Shown here one piece after another: positions 1 to 9,550 of a stretch of DNA of 62,794 bases. Numbering within the stretch: position 1 is the first letter of the stretch; each line of letters starts with the position of its first letter. This DNA is from Lachnospiraceae bacterium A2. Its GTDB lineage: Bacteria; Bacillota; Clostridia; Lachnospirales; Lachnospiraceae. The position numbers and the translations under genes are program-made. The notes under the pieces were generated by a model, which saw only the letters and a program-made list of their open reading frames with translations, did no database searches and was not told where the DNA came from. The DNA is taken from NCBI GenBank assembly GCA_000403315.2, contig KE159640.1, positions 199,138 to 261,931 on the forward strand, read 5' to 3'.

Positions 1-63
1 ATTATACCATAATCACTTCGTGATAAACTATGGCTGTCTATGCCACTCCGCTTCGCTCCGGGC

Positions 64-89
64 GGTATAATATCCTCCGATATTATACC
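64..89. repeat. Perfect inverted repeat at end of the AAA-ATPase gene
   Basis: Two 11-base arms (64-74 and 79-89) are exact reverse complements around a 4-base loop, and the stop codon of the first gene lies within the right arm. The 60 bases before it also hold small palindromes with CTTCG loops. It may act as a transcription end signal or be a member of a palindromic intergenic repeat family; there is no clear T run. Confidence 0.6.
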
Positions 90-1642
90 ATAATCTGTTT
101 TGCTTCTATCTTACATTGGTGGCGTTTCCTGCCTTTATCATAAGCAATCCCCACCAACAGCACCGAACTGGCCGTTTCTATCTTCTGCAAATAATTCTTC
201 TCTTTTATCTGGGCAATTGCATGTTCTGGTGTATCTCCCACCTTTAGTTCCAGAATAATCGCAGGTTTCCCGCCTTTTTTTGGATAAAACAGGTAATCGC
301 AAAACCCCTTCCCGCTCTTTTCCTCCCGTTCTATCCTGTAATCCTTTCTGGCATATAAATAGCAAAGGGTCACGACACAGGACAAAGCATTTTCATCATT
401 ATATTTTAAAAAGGGGATTTCCCTGTCATGTACCATCTCTAATAGCTCCGCAACCTTTTCTTCCTCCATGGCAAGGGTTGCATCCAATACCATTTTTGAA
501 CGGTCTACAACCGCCTTTACTTCCCCCATGCTGTCCCGGGTTAATACTTTTTGGTATTTTTCCATCAGTTCATGGTTGGGTATTTTCAAAAAACCATGGG
601 AATAAGAAAGAAAACCATATACAACCATGGCTGAAAGTATCTCATCCCTTGTTTCTAGCCTTTGTTCTGCTGCACTATAACCATCCAATTCTGCTTCTAC
701 TGGAATGCCAGAAACCAGTTTTACAATATCCTCACGTACTTCATCCACATTATGTTCGATGCAGTCTGCTATCTCATTCATAGGCCCTGTTTCCGTCCAA
801 TAATTCAGGCATATGCCCCGCACCAATGCTTTGCTTACGGAACGGGGATTAAAAAGGCTTTTCCCATCGCTGGTGGAATAACCGTCGTACCACCGCTTCA
901 TATCCTCAAAAGAAACCGCTCTGCTGTTCCGGCATAATTTCTGCACTTCATCCTCCTGGAAGCCAAAATATCCATCATACACATTATCGTTCATAAAATC
1001 ATACTCGTCAAACATATTCAGTTCGGAGCCGCTGGAATACTTTGCGATAGGCAATATGCCCGTCATATATGCAAGGCTTACGTATGGCTTATCTTTCAAA
1101 ATCCCTTTCAGGAATTTAAGGAAACTGCTTTTATCCCCGTCAGACATAAACTTCTCATAAAATATAGAATCCCATTCATCCAAAATAAACAGGAATGTTT
1201 CCCCTGTATCCTGCAGCATCTTGCTTATGCTACGGTATTCACGGTTTCCCAGTTCTGGATAATGTTCTTTCAAATCCTCTTTCAGCGTTTCCACAATATT
1301 CCTAATATAATCCTGATACCCGCCGCAATAATCTGGAAACACGCTAAAATCTATATGGATGACATTATAGCGGTTCATATGTTCCCCATACCCCTCCGTA
1401 CCAGCAATTGCAAGTTTGTCAAAAACAGGATGGCTGTCATAGCCCTTTGTAAAATAAGCCCCAAGCATATTTGCATTTATGGTTTTCCCAAACCTCCTTG
1501 GGCGGGTAATGCACAGATAAGAGCTGTCCGTCCCAATCACTTTTGATATTTTTTCTATCATCAGGCTTTTGTCCACAAATATCTGGCTGTCCACAATCTT
1601 TTGGTAAAGCTGGCTTTGGGCTTTTGTATTTAAATAGTACAT
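83..1642 (-). CDS. AAA-ATPase-like protein with C-terminal PD-(D/E)XK nuclease domain (DUF1703 type)
   Basis: This 519-residue protein has the architecture of the abundant AAA-ATPase-like/DUF1703 family of gut anaerobes. A P-loop-like RPRRFGKT lies at residues 47-54, a Walker B LFILDEWD at 151-158, and a C-terminal nuclease-like core with D449 and E465-x-K467 in a 'DYLFYP...ELKVG' context. The length is usual for the family. The start is supported by a GGGAGGGG ribosome binding site. Members have no settled function; a role as a mobile or defence-related nucleoside triphosphatase-nuclease is suggested by the domains but not shown. It is transcribed in the same direction as the next two genes but separated by about 65 bases, so an independent unit is possible. 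Confidence 0.85.
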   Translation of the reverse strand: MYYLNTKAQSQLYQKIVDSQIFVDKSLMIEKISKVIGTDSSYLCITRPRRFGKTINANMLGAYFTKGYDSHPVFDKLAIAGTEGYGEHMNRYNVIHIDFSVFPDYCGGYQDYIRNIVETLKEDLKEHYPELGNREYRSISKMLQDTGETFLFILDEWDSIFYEKFMSDGDKSSFLKFLKGILKDKPYVSLAYMTGILPIAKYSSGSELNMFDEYDFMNDNVYDGYFGFQEDEVQKLCRNSRAVSFEDMKRWYDGYSTSDGKSLFNPRSVSKALVRGICLNYWTETGPMNEIADCIEHNVDEVREDIVKLVSGIPVEAELDGYSAAEQRLETRDEILSAMVVYGFLSYSHGFLKIPNHELMEKYQKVLTRDSMGEVKAVVDRSKMVLDATLAMEEEKVAELLEMVHDREIPFLKYNDENALSCVVTLCYLYARKDYRIEREEKSGKGFCDYLFYPKKGGKPAIILELKVGDTPEHAIAQIKEKNYLQKIETASSVLLVGIAYDKGRKRHQCKIEAKQIMV

Positions 1643-1707
1643 GGAACCCCTCCCTTCCCAATAATGCCTGCCATTACAAAATCAAAGGCATCGCGGGAAT
1701 AAATCCT

Positions 1708-2760
1708 TTATAAAAATATAATCTCCTGCTTGTCCGAATCTGCCCGGACCCGCGCCCCATAAGGAAGTATTGCCCTGGGCAATGCATGGCCAAAATTCAC
1801 ATTATACAAAACAGGCAGGCCCTTATCCTGAAACATTTCACGGTAAATTTCCTTATATTCCTCATAATACTGCTCGTCCTGCGGTTTGCCAACAATAATC
1901 CCGCTGATGCCGTCAAATGCCCCTGCCTGCCCCAATGCCTGCAGTTCTGTGCGCAGAAGCTCCGGCACGGGCTTCTCCTCACAGGTTTCCAAAAAGACGA
2001 TTTTCCCTGCCCATTCTTCCCTTTCCGGGAAAATATAGTATCTCTGGCAGATTTCACCTTCATCCCTGTACCTTGTGGACGCCAGCATATCATACATGCT
2101 CTCCAAACATCCCCCCAACAGTTCCCCCTCAAAAACCGGGTTCCCACAAAGCAGTTCATACCCATGGGTTTCCCGATGGGAAATGCGGTCGGTCCCAACC
2201 CCTGCTTTGGAAAAATCCACCCGTTCCTCATACCACAATTCACTTGGGCGGATGGAATGGAACCCATGGAAACAGCCCAGGAATGACTCCCTGGAATAAG
2301 GCAGCATTTCTTCTGCCATTTCGGCAAGCTCACTGATAAACGCCTGCCCATAAAATGTCTGCAGGCCAATCCTGTGGAACATTAAGTGGTTTACCGTTGT
2401 ATCGGAAAACCCCAGGAACAGTTTGGGCGAATTCTGTACCGCATGGATAAATTCCTGGTTCTCCATCAAATAGGGCAGCAGGCGGTAGGTGTCGTCCCCG
2501 CCGATTGCAGCGATAATCCCATGGATGGAATCGTCCAGAAACGCCTGCTTTAAGTCCTCTGCCCGTTTTTCCGGGTGCTTGTCCAGATAATCTTCCCCTT
2601 TCAGGGCATTAGGCATAAATACAGGGGTTAATCCGAACTCCTCCATCCGTTTTGTGCCAATTGCAAGATTATGGCTGCAATAATCTTCCCCAAGCATTCC
2701 GCTTGAGAGGCTTACAATAGCTATACGGTCGCCTTTCTTTAAGTTGTTTGGTTTTATCAT
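1708..2760 (-). CDS. LD-carboxypeptidase family protein (peptidase S66, MccF-like)
   Basis: The 350-residue protein matches family S66, serine peptidases that either trim tetrapeptide stems of peptidoglycan (LdcA) or cleave microcin C-like peptidyl-nucleotides (MccF). The nucleophile region GFSD (S119) follows the conserved GGDD motif (87-90), and the C-terminal GHALPRA carries the expected histidine at about residue 325. No signal peptide is visible, so it probably acts in the cytoplasm. An AAGGAGA site precedes the ATG. The longer middle insertion and lack of cell-wall neighbours favour the MccF-like branch over LdcA, but sequence alone does not settle the substrate. Confidence 0.85.
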   Translation of the reverse strand: MIKPNNLKKGDRIAIVSLSSGMLGEDYCSHNLAIGTKRMEEFGLTPVFMPNALKGEDYLDKHPEKRAEDLKQAFLDDSIHGIIAAIGGDDTYRLLPYLMENQEFIHAVQNSPKLFLGFSDTTVNHLMFHRIGLQTFYGQAFISELAEMAEEMLPYSRESFLGCFHGFHSIRPSELWYEERVDFSKAGVGTDRISHRETHGYELLCGNPVFEGELLGGCLESMYDMLASTRYRDEGEICQRYYIFPEREEWAGKIVFLETCEEKPVPELLRTELQALGQAGAFDGISGIIVGKPQDEQYYEEYKEIYREMFQDKGLPVLYNVNFGHALPRAILPYGARVRADSDKQEIIFL

Positions 2761-2813
2761 ATGGGATCTCCTTTTTCTATGTATGAAATCTCCAAGTTCA
2801 ATGCTTCTTACTG

Positions 2814-5330
2814 CTACGGTTTCTCCAAATACCTTCTCCGATAATACTCCATCGTCCTGTATTCCAAAATATCTTTCATATGGCTCTTTAAAGCTTCATT
2901 CCCAACCCATTCCCGCAAATCTTCCCGGATGGCAATGGCATACCCCTCTTTCCCAACAAAAAAATCCTTCCCAGAAGCTTTTAGGAACTTAATGGGCATT
3001 GTCTTTGCCTTATTCAAATGCTGTTTATCTGTCATCTGCCGATATTCTTCCAGTGATATGCCATCAGAAAAATCCTTCCAATTATTCCCAGTATCAAAAA
3101 ATTCTTTCCAACTTTCCAATACTTCCCCGTCCGTTACCTCTAAACGTAGCTTCCCATGGTTATAAAAGCTGTAAAGGACAGGCATCTTATAGACCTTCTG
3201 CATATCTGTCGTTTCTATTAAGGAAAGAAATTCCCTGCCAATTCCCCCATACAGGACTTCCTCCTCTTCTGACAGTTCCCCCAGCCCATGCAGAAAATCC
3301 AAATATCTGCGGAATGGATTCTCTTTTGCATGTTTGATACAATACTGGTAAATACCGTCATCCATATAGGAAAAGAATTCCATTCTAGTTGGCACTTTTT
3401 CATCCAATCGTTCCTTTACATGGTAATACTCCGTAATAATCCGTTCCCGGGCAGACAATTGCTTTTTTTCCAGCTCCTGAAACAAATCAATCAAACACAT
3501 ATCAAAATCTACGATACAGTCGTCTGGATATTCCATATCATGGGAACCAATAGCTCCTTTTCCATCCCACGAAGTTTCCCCAGCAAGAAGAAAGGGCGTC
3601 TTACCAGCTTTTTCATAATTTCCAATAAAATCAAGGACATTCAAGTATTCCTTGCCTTTATAAGTGCGAAGCCCCCGCCCTAACTGCTGCAAAAATATCA
3701 CTGGGGAATCGGTGGGGCGCAGAAACATTACCATATCCAACGAAGCAATGTCCAAGCCTTCATTGAACATATCCACAGAAAAAATTACTTTAATTTCCTG
3801 ATTTTTCAGCCGTTCTACCGCTATGTCCCTATCCTCTGCAAACTCCCCGTCTGCATTGCTATATACTGCTGCAGCCGGAACCTTCCTTTTGCAGAATTCC
3901 TTTGCCATTTCCTCTGCATGTTGTCTGGAACAGCAAAAACCAAGAGCCTTATTAGAATGGTATTTTTTGTAATACTTATAAATCAAATCGTACCTCTTAT
4001 GGTTATTCTGGTAGATTTCGGTCAGTTCATGCCCATCATAACGGCCTTTCACAAGATGCAGGCCGGAATAATCTGTTTCATCATAAATTCCATAATAATG
4101 GAACGGCACAAGGATTCCCTTGTTTATGGCTTCTTTCAAGGATATCTCATATGGCACGTTATAGTCGCAGAGTTCATATATATTTTTCCCATCCATCCGT
4201 TCCGGGGTTGCCGTAAGCCCAAGCATAAACTGCGGCTTAAAGTAATCCACAATCCTCCGGTACTGCCCAGTGACTGCATGGTGGAACTCGTCTATTACAA
4301 GATAATCAAAATAATCCTCTGCAAAATATTCTTCGTTCAGATAGTCTTCCCTTCCCAGTGTTTCAACAGAAGCAAATATCACGGATTTCCCTGTGTCCTT
4401 CTGCTTTCCATAAAAGAAGCCATAATCCTCTGAACCCCGTACATTCCGGAAAGAAAGAGCCGCTTGTTTTAAAATTTCTTCCCGGTGGGCAACAAACAAG
4501 ACCTTCTCATATTTTGCAGAATCAAAAGCTGCAAGATATGTTTTCCCAACGCCCGTAGCGGCATGGACAAGCCCTTTCGCCGCCCCTTCCGCCCTGCTTT
4601 CCTCCAATGCATAGAGAGCCTCAATCTGTGCGCCACGGGGCTGGAACATCATTTCAATTTTTTCATGGCTTTCCTCCCCATCATCATAGCGGTCCAAATC
4701 CTTTGACACTGCGGGACGGTGCCAATTCTTAGAATACCGTTTCAGTTCTTCATCATCCACCACTATGGAATGATGGTAAAACAAATCTTCAAAAGTATGG
4801 AAAAACAGACGGAAATTTTTCTCGTCTGCCATACTGTTAAAACGGTAATTCCATTCAATGCCTGACGTCAGCGCACTTTTAGAAACATTGGAGGAACCAA
4901 TATAAATTTCACTGATTTTCCCATAATGGAAAATATAGGATTTCGGGTGGAAAGACCTTGATTTATCGTTAAAGAAACGCAAATCTATACGGTTTCCCAG
5001 TTCTTTTTTCAGCAAATACAGGGCAGAGGGCTGGGTAATCCCAAGGTAATTTCCTGTCAGAATCCTTATCTTTGCCCCTCTGCCCAATGCATCCTTTAAA
5101 TCCTTTAGTATCATCCTTACGCCAGATTCCATGAGGAAAGACACAATAATATCAATCTTTCCTGCCTTCTTAATGCTCATTTTAAGCTGATAATACAAAA
5201 ACCTGCTTTGGGTTGTGCCGCCAGTCATAACATCTATAGGCTCTGCCAATATTGGCACTATTTCCTGCTGCACACCGTCCTCATTGCCTTCTGGCACTAT
5301 TATTTTTTCCTCAAAATTAAATTGAGCCAT
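2814..5330 (-). CDS. Superfamily 2 DEAD/DEAH-type helicase with N-terminal phospholipase D-like nuclease domain
   Basis: In the 838-residue protein, an N-terminal PLD-like domain shows H128-x-K130 followed by GSSN (145-148). The helicase core follows with Walker A ATGVGKT (258-264), DEFH box (347-350), TATP motif III (373-376) and a QQLGRGLR motif VI near residue 570. The ~200 C-terminal residues resemble the DUF3427 region of this family. Such PLD-helicases process nucleic acid and are found in defence-like neighbourhoods, but a specific system cannot be named. The start overlaps by 31 bases the end of the methyltransferase gene upstream, so the two are translationally coupled; the insertion in that methyltransferase may reduce its expression. 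Confidence 0.85.
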   Translation of the reverse strand: MAQFNFEEKIIVPEGNEDGVQQEIVPILAEPIDVMTGGTTQSRFLYYQLKMSIKKAGKIDIIVSFLMESGVRMILKDLKDALGRGAKIRILTGNYLGITQPSALYLLKKELGNRIDLRFFNDKSRSFHPKSYIFHYGKISEIYIGSSNVSKSALTSGIEWNYRFNSMADEKNFRLFFHTFEDLFYHHSIVVDDEELKRYSKNWHRPAVSKDLDRYDDGEESHEKIEMMFQPRGAQIEALYALEESRAEGAAKGLVHAATGVGKTYLAAFDSAKYEKVLFVAHREEILKQAALSFRNVRGSEDYGFFYGKQKDTGKSVIFASVETLGREDYLNEEYFAEDYFDYLVIDEFHHAVTGQYRRIVDYFKPQFMLGLTATPERMDGKNIYELCDYNVPYEISLKEAINKGILVPFHYYGIYDETDYSGLHLVKGRYDGHELTEIYQNNHKRYDLIYKYYKKYHSNKALGFCCSRQHAEEMAKEFCKRKVPAAAVYSNADGEFAEDRDIAVERLKNQEIKVIFSVDMFNEGLDIASLDMVMFLRPTDSPVIFLQQLGRGLRTYKGKEYLNVLDFIGNYEKAGKTPFLLAGETSWDGKGAIGSHDMEYPDDCIVDFDMCLIDLFQELEKKQLSARERIITEYYHVKERLDEKVPTRMEFFSYMDDGIYQYCIKHAKENPFRRYLDFLHGLGELSEEEEVLYGGIGREFLSLIETTDMQKVYKMPVLYSFYNHGKLRLEVTDGEVLESWKEFFDTGNNWKDFSDGISLEEYRQMTDKQHLNKAKTMPIKFLKASGKDFFVGKEGYAIAIREDLREWVGNEALKSHMKDILEYRTMEYYRRRYLEKP

Positions 5331-5868
5331 TTTTCATTCCCCCGCTCCGGGCGCACATCTTTTGTAACCCACTGTTCCTCTATGCTTAAGTTCCCTATCC
5401 CCTGCAGCAAAGGCGCAAACGTATCCTCTGTCATATCTGTAAAATACCTGCCGTTCCTTTCCCCTTCATAGTCCCCATATTTAAAGGAAGCATAAAGTAT
5501 CCCGCAAGGCTTGGCTGCCTTTGCCATTTTCCCTAATATGCAAGGCAGTTCTGCTTTTGATACATGCAGAATTGAAGAACAGGCCCATATGCCGTCATAT
5601 CGTTCCGTTTCGTCCAAATCCTGAAACATCGCATGTTTCACAGGGTTGCCTGTAAATTCACTGGCAATCCTGCAAAGTTCTTCCGAACCGTCTAAGGCAT
5701 CTACCTGAAACCCTTTTTCCATGAAATACTTCGTATCCCGCCCAGCGCCGCAGCCAAAATCAAGTATCCTTGCACCTTCCTGCAGCTTGCCGGCAAACAA
5801 ATCCTGCTTGCTTTTAAAATCCAGGGAAAGCGTCCCTTCTGCAAAAGTTTTTGCGTTCTGGTTATAAT

Positions 5869-5873
5869 AACTT
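5869..5873. repeat. Target site duplication AACTT, left copy
   Basis: AACTT directly abuts the left inverted repeat and recurs at 7460-7464 after the right one. Excising the element with one copy restores the interrupted reading frame, which confirms the duplication. Confidence 0.85.
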
Positions 5874-7459
5874 ACTCAAACTTCCCACACCGATTGGTGT
5901 GCTGAACCTTGAAAAATCAATACTTTAGTCTATAAAAAAGGCACAAACCTGCACTTGATGGTATAATTGAATTGCGAATAACAATCACACAGCAAGGAGA
6001 TTTATGCCATGTCAAGTATACCATATAATGCTGAAAACGGGAATGAGATTTCTAACTCTGTCACAAATTTTATGACCCAATTCCAAATTGGGAAACTTCT
6101 TTTCAAATGTAATGCCGGAAAAGCAAAAGGGATTCCGGTAATCGAAGTGTTTCGATACCTGTTCTGTCTCATTTTCTCGGATAGAAGCATGTATATGCAG
6201 CGGAAAACAGGCATATTTGATGGTTCATTCTGCAAGAACACCGTTTATCGCTTCCTCAATAATGCGAAGATTAACTGGTTTCGGTTCACAACCCTGCTTT
6301 CAAGCCGGATCATTAACGATTTCATGAAGCCGCTTACGGATGAGAGCCGCAAAGATGTCTTCATTATTGATGACAGCCTGTTTGACCGTTCCCGTTCAAA
6401 TAAAACGGAACTTCTGGCGAAAGTCTTCGACCACTGCTCTATGAAGTACAAGAAAGGTTACCGTATGCTGACACTTGGATGGTCCGATGGCAACTCCTTT
6501 GTTCCGATCAACCATCGTCTTCTGTCGGCAGCCGACGATAAAAATCTGCTCTGCAAAGCCGCAAACTTCGATGGACGTTCTCTTGCCGGGAAAAGGCGGA
6601 AAGAATCCAGACGAAAGGCAACAGAAGTCTTGATTGACCTGATCAAAGCAGCACAATCATCTGGCGTTTCTGCAAAATATGTGCTGTTCGACAGTTGGTT
6701 TTCATCACCGAAGACCATTAGCGCATTAAAGACAGACTGCAAATTAGACACAATCGCAATGGTTAAGAAAAGCAGTAAAATCAAATATGGCTATCAGGAT
6801 GGCAGATACAACATCAAAGAAATCTATAAACAGTGTAAAAAACGCAGGGGCCGCTCCAAGTACCTGCTTTCTGTTGACGTAACCGTTGGTGATGAGGCAA
6901 TTCCGGCAAAAATCGTCTGTGTCCGGAACAAAGGCAAGAGAAAAGACTGGCTTGCCATCATCAGCACGGACACAGCTATCTCAGCGGAAGAAATCATCCG
7001 TATCTATGGGAAACGCTGGGATATAGAGGTGTTTTTCAAAACCTGCAAATCCTATCTGCATCTGGTAAAGGAGTGCCGGAGCCTGTCCTATGATGCTTTG
7101 ACTGCTCATGTATCCATTGTCTTTGCACGATATATGATGCTTGCAGTTACACAGCGGTGCAATACCGATGACAAAACGATATGTGAACTGTTTTTCCGTC
7201 TCATGGATGAACTGGATGACATCACTTTCAATCAATCCATGAGGATTATCATGGACGCACTAATGGATGCCGTTATGGAATATTTCCACATCACAGAACA
7301 GCAGCTTGAGGAATTCACTGCCAGCTTTGTTCAGAGACTGCCGAAGTACATGCAAAAAGCATTGGAGTGCAGTTCAGCGGCTGCCTGAGCGCTATTTTGT
7401 GAGCTAAAGTATTGATTTTTCAGGGAGCAAATCCCATTTTTAATGTGGGAAGTTTGAGT
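5874..7459 (+). mobile_element. IS4-family insertion sequence, 1586 bp, structurally complete
   Basis: The 15-bp outer ends (5874-5888 and 7445-7459) are perfect inverted repeats (ACTCAAACTTCCCAC). A second inner pair of about 19 bases (TGAAAAATCAATACTTTAG on the left, its complement near 7404-7423) adds subterminal binding sites. One intact transposase gene fills the element. A 5-bp AACTT duplication flanks it. The perfect ends, intact gene and intact duplication indicate a recent insertion. Confidence 0.9.
6009..7388 (+). CDS. IS4-family DDE transposase
   Basis: The 459-residue protein contains the first catalytic aspartate in IIDDSLFDRS, the second in VLFDSWFSSP, and the IS4 signature Y-x2-R-x3-E-x6-K in YGKRWDIEVFFKTCK, which supplies the catalytic glutamate. 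The length is normal and there is no frameshift, so it is probably active. It starts at an ATG preceded by AAGGAG. It catalyses cut-and-paste movement of the surrounding element. The 5-bp duplication is shorter than in classical IS4 and would fit an ISH3-like or related branch; the subgroup was not determined. Confidence 0.92.
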   Translation: MSSIPYNAENGNEISNSVTNFMTQFQIGKLLFKCNAGKAKGIPVIEVFRYLFCLIFSDRSMYMQRKTGIFDGSFCKNTVYRFLNNAKINWFRFTTLLSSRIINDFMKPLTDESRKDVFIIDDSLFDRSRSNKTELLAKVFDHCSMKYKKGYRMLTLGWSDGNSFVPINHRLLSAADDKNLLCKAANFDGRSLAGKRRKESRRKATEVLIDLIKAAQSSGVSAKYVLFDSWFSSPKTISALKTDCKLDTIAMVKKSSKIKYGYQDGRYNIKEIYKQCKKRRGRSKYLLSVDVTVGDEAIPAKIVCVRNKGKRKDWLAIISTDTAISAEEIIRIYGKRWDIEVFFKTCKSYLHLVKECRSLSYDALTAHVSIVFARYMMLAVTQRCNTDDKTICELFFRLMDELDDITFNQSMRIIMDALMDAVMEYFHITEQQLEEFTASFVQRLPKYMQKALECSSAAA

Positions 7460-7464
7460 AACTT
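7460..7464. repeat. Target site duplication AACTT, right copy
   Basis: Second copy of the 5-base duplication, immediately outside the right inverted repeat of the IS. Confidence 0.85.
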
Positions 7465-7555
7465 ATTGTTTTTTCAATTTGGCACATTGTATACAGTTCC
7501 CTTCTCATGCGCTTGCTTTCCACGGATGGCTGTCCAACCTCAGCAAAATTTATGA

Positions 7556-8773
7556 TTATTTTATGGACTGCTGCACAATCCCCTTTATCACCTTCACCAC
7601 ATATTCCATACCTTCCACCGTCACATGCTCCTTCGGCCCATGGAAGGCATAGCCCCCAGTCCCAAGGTTCGGGCAGGGCAGCCCCATAAAGCTTAGCCTT
7701 CCCCCATCTGTGCCGCCCCGGATGGGAAGGGAAACCGGTTCTATCCCTGCAGCTTTTACAGCTTCCTTCGCCTGTTCCACCACAAAGAAATTCTGTTCCA
7801 TTACTTCCAGCATATTCCGGTAGCTTTCTTTCAGTTCCAGCGTAACCGTCCCTGCGCCATACTTTTTATTGAGTTCCGTTTCTATCCCACGGAGGTATTG
7901 CTGGCGTTTTTCAAACAATCCGCTGTCATGGTCCCGCACAATATAATCCAGATGAGCCTCGTTGACGTCCCCATGCATCCCTTCCAGATGGTAGAAGCCT
8001 TCCCGGCCTTCGGTGTGCTCCGGGGTTTCCTCCACTGGAAGCATGTTCTGGATTTCACAGGCAATGGACGCTGCATTTACCATAATATTTTTGGCAGAGC
8101 CAGGATGGACGTTCACGCCCTTGATTTTAAAATGCGCGGACGCCGCATTGAAATTTTCATATGCCACTTCCCCTTCATAATCCCCATCCACGGTATAGGC
8201 ATAATCTGCCTGAAAATAATCCAAATCAAACAAATCAGCCCCTTCCCCAATTTCCTCGTCCGGGGTAAACCCAATCCAAATATCCCCATGTGGCATCTTC
8301 TCTTTTATAAGTTCCGCCACAGCGGTCATAATCGCCGCAATCCCGGCTTTATCATCTGCCCCCAGCAGGGTCGTCCCATCCGTAGTAATCAAAGTCCTCC
8401 CTTTCAGGGAACGAAGATGCGGGAAATCACTGACTTTTATCACGTCCCCAGTCCCCGGCAGGGCTACATCTTCCCCATTGTAATCTGGAATCACCTGGGG
8501 TTTGACATCTTTTCCTGAAAAAGATTGGGCAGTGTCCATATGGGCGATAAATCCCATTGGCTTTACCTGTTCCAACCCCTCCGTTGCCGGGAGCAGGCCA
8601 TATACATAACAATGCCCATCCCTTTTTACCCTGGAAAGCCCCAGCCCTTCCAGTTCCTTTGCCAATTCATCTGCCAAGGCAAACTGCCTGTCAGTGCTTG
8701 GGGTTACCCCCATCCCATCCTGTGATGTGGTCCAAAATGAAACATATTTTAAAAACCTATCTTTGATATCCAT
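7556..8773 (-). CDS. pepT: Peptidase T (tripeptide aminopeptidase, M20B)
   Basis: About 405 residues, full length for PepT, a cytoplasmic dizinc enzyme that removes the N-terminal residue of tripeptides. Visible hallmarks are AHMDT (first zinc histidine and catalytic aspartate), LGADDKAG (bridging aspartate), TPDEEIG (general base and metal glutamates), the dimerisation lid region 'NVHPGSAKN', GGTDGG and the final GYAFHGPKEH. An ATG four codons further upstream (8785) sits almost on top of its AAAGGA, so the ATG at 8773 is preferred. It stands next to a HAD phosphatase on the same strand, about 70 bases away, with no obvious pathway link. Confidence 0.95.
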   Translation of the reverse strand: MDIKDRFLKYVSFWTTSQDGMGVTPSTDRQFALADELAKELEGLGLSRVKRDGHCYVYGLLPATEGLEQVKPMGFIAHMDTAQSFSGKDVKPQVIPDYNGEDVALPGTGDVIKVSDFPHLRSLKGRTLITTDGTTLLGADDKAGIAAIMTAVAELIKEKMPHGDIWIGFTPDEEIGEGADLFDLDYFQADYAYTVDGDYEGEVAYENFNAASAHFKIKGVNVHPGSAKNIMVNAASIACEIQNMLPVEETPEHTEGREGFYHLEGMHGDVNEAHLDYIVRDHDSGLFEKRQQYLRGIETELNKKYGAGTVTLELKESYRNMLEVMEQNFFVVEQAKEAVKAAGIEPVSLPIRGGTDGGRLSFMGLPCPNLGTGGYAFHGPKEHVTVEGMEYVVKVIKGIVQQSIK

Positions 8774-8842
8774 GCTTCCCACCATTCCTTTCTAAACATA
8801 TGCACAGCCTGAAAATTCTGCGTAGTTTTACCAAACAGTGCA

Positions 8843-9520
8843 TTAGCTTGGTCCATTGCCTGCGGAAATATATTTCCAGATATCCTCTGGCTTCCTGGCA
8901 AGGTACAGTGCCCCGGCAGCCGTTAATTCTTCCCTGCTCCCATATCCATACAATACGCCGATGGAACTAAGTCCAACCTTCGCTGCCCCCAATATATCAT
9001 GTTCCCTGTCGCCTACCATCACCACATCTCCTGTCCCATCCGGGTACGCACCAGAAAGCTTAAGGGCGTCCAGCGCATAGGAAATCACTTCATCTTTTTT
9101 CGTCCTTGTCCCATCCATATTTGCCCCGGCAACATACTCAAAATACGTTTCTAAATGAAAATGCTCCAATATTTCCTTTGCAAAAAGTTCTGGCTTGGAG
9201 GTTGCAACTGCCAGTTTCCTGCCAGAATCTTTCAGGATTTTCAGCGTATCTTCCATCCCCTGGTAAACGAAGTTTTCAAAAATACCTGTTTCCCGGTAAT
9301 ATTCCCGGTAATATTCCACTGCTTCTTTTGCCTGTTCCTTGGAAAAGCCATAATACATTTCAAAGGATTCATGGAGGGGAGGCCCGATAAATTTATGCAA
9401 TTCCCTTTTATCGGATACCCCTATCCCATATTTTTTCAGCGCATATGCGACAGAATTAGTGATTCCCTCACCGGGGTCTGTCAAAGTCCCGTCTAAATCA
9501 AACAATACTACATGATACAT
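8843..9520 (-). CDS. HAD-superfamily hydrolase, phosphoglycolate phosphatase-like
   Basis: About 225 residues. The nucleophile motif VLFDLDGTLTD is at the very N terminus, followed by a helical cap, then motif II VATSKPE, motif III lysine (KKDEV) and motif IV VMVGDREHDILGA. These define subfamily IA with a Gph/PpaX-like fold; the substrate is a small phosphorylated metabolite that cannot be specified here. The ATG at 9520 with AGAGGA upstream is preferred over an in-frame TTG at 9550. The gene follows the membrane protein gene (9551-11191) so closely that the two probably share a transcript. Confidence 0.88.
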   Translation of the reverse strand: MYHVVLFDLDGTLTDPGEGITNSVAYALKKYGIGVSDKRELHKFIGPPLHESFEMYYGFSKEQAKEAVEYYREYYRETGIFENFVYQGMEDTLKILKDSGRKLAVATSKPELFAKEILEHFHLETYFEYVAGANMDGTRTKKDEVISYALDALKLSGAYPDGTGDVVMVGDREHDILGAAKVGLSSIGVLYGYGSREELTAAGALYLARKPEDIWKYISAGNGPS

Positions 9521-9550
9521 ATCTACGTCCTCTATGGTTAAACTTTCCAA

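Larger units (their letters stand above)
5300..7487 (-). pseudogene. Class I SAM-dependent methyltransferase gene interrupted by an IS element
   Basis: The body (5300-5873) encodes a methyltransferase with motif I ILDFGCGAGRDT, an acidic motif II 'VDALDGSEEL' and 'GILYASFKYG'. Its N terminus is missing next to the IS. Removing the IS and one copy of the 5-bp duplication joins 5869-5873 to 7465-7487 in frame and restores the start MCQIEKTISYYNQN..., with an AAGGGAA ribosome binding site upstream of the ATG at 7487. The intact product would be about 199 residues. A remnant could restart from TTG at 5800 without the first ~33 residues, but motif I would then lie almost at the N terminus. The substrate is unknown; coupling to the helicase suggests a joint role. 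Confidence 0.88.
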
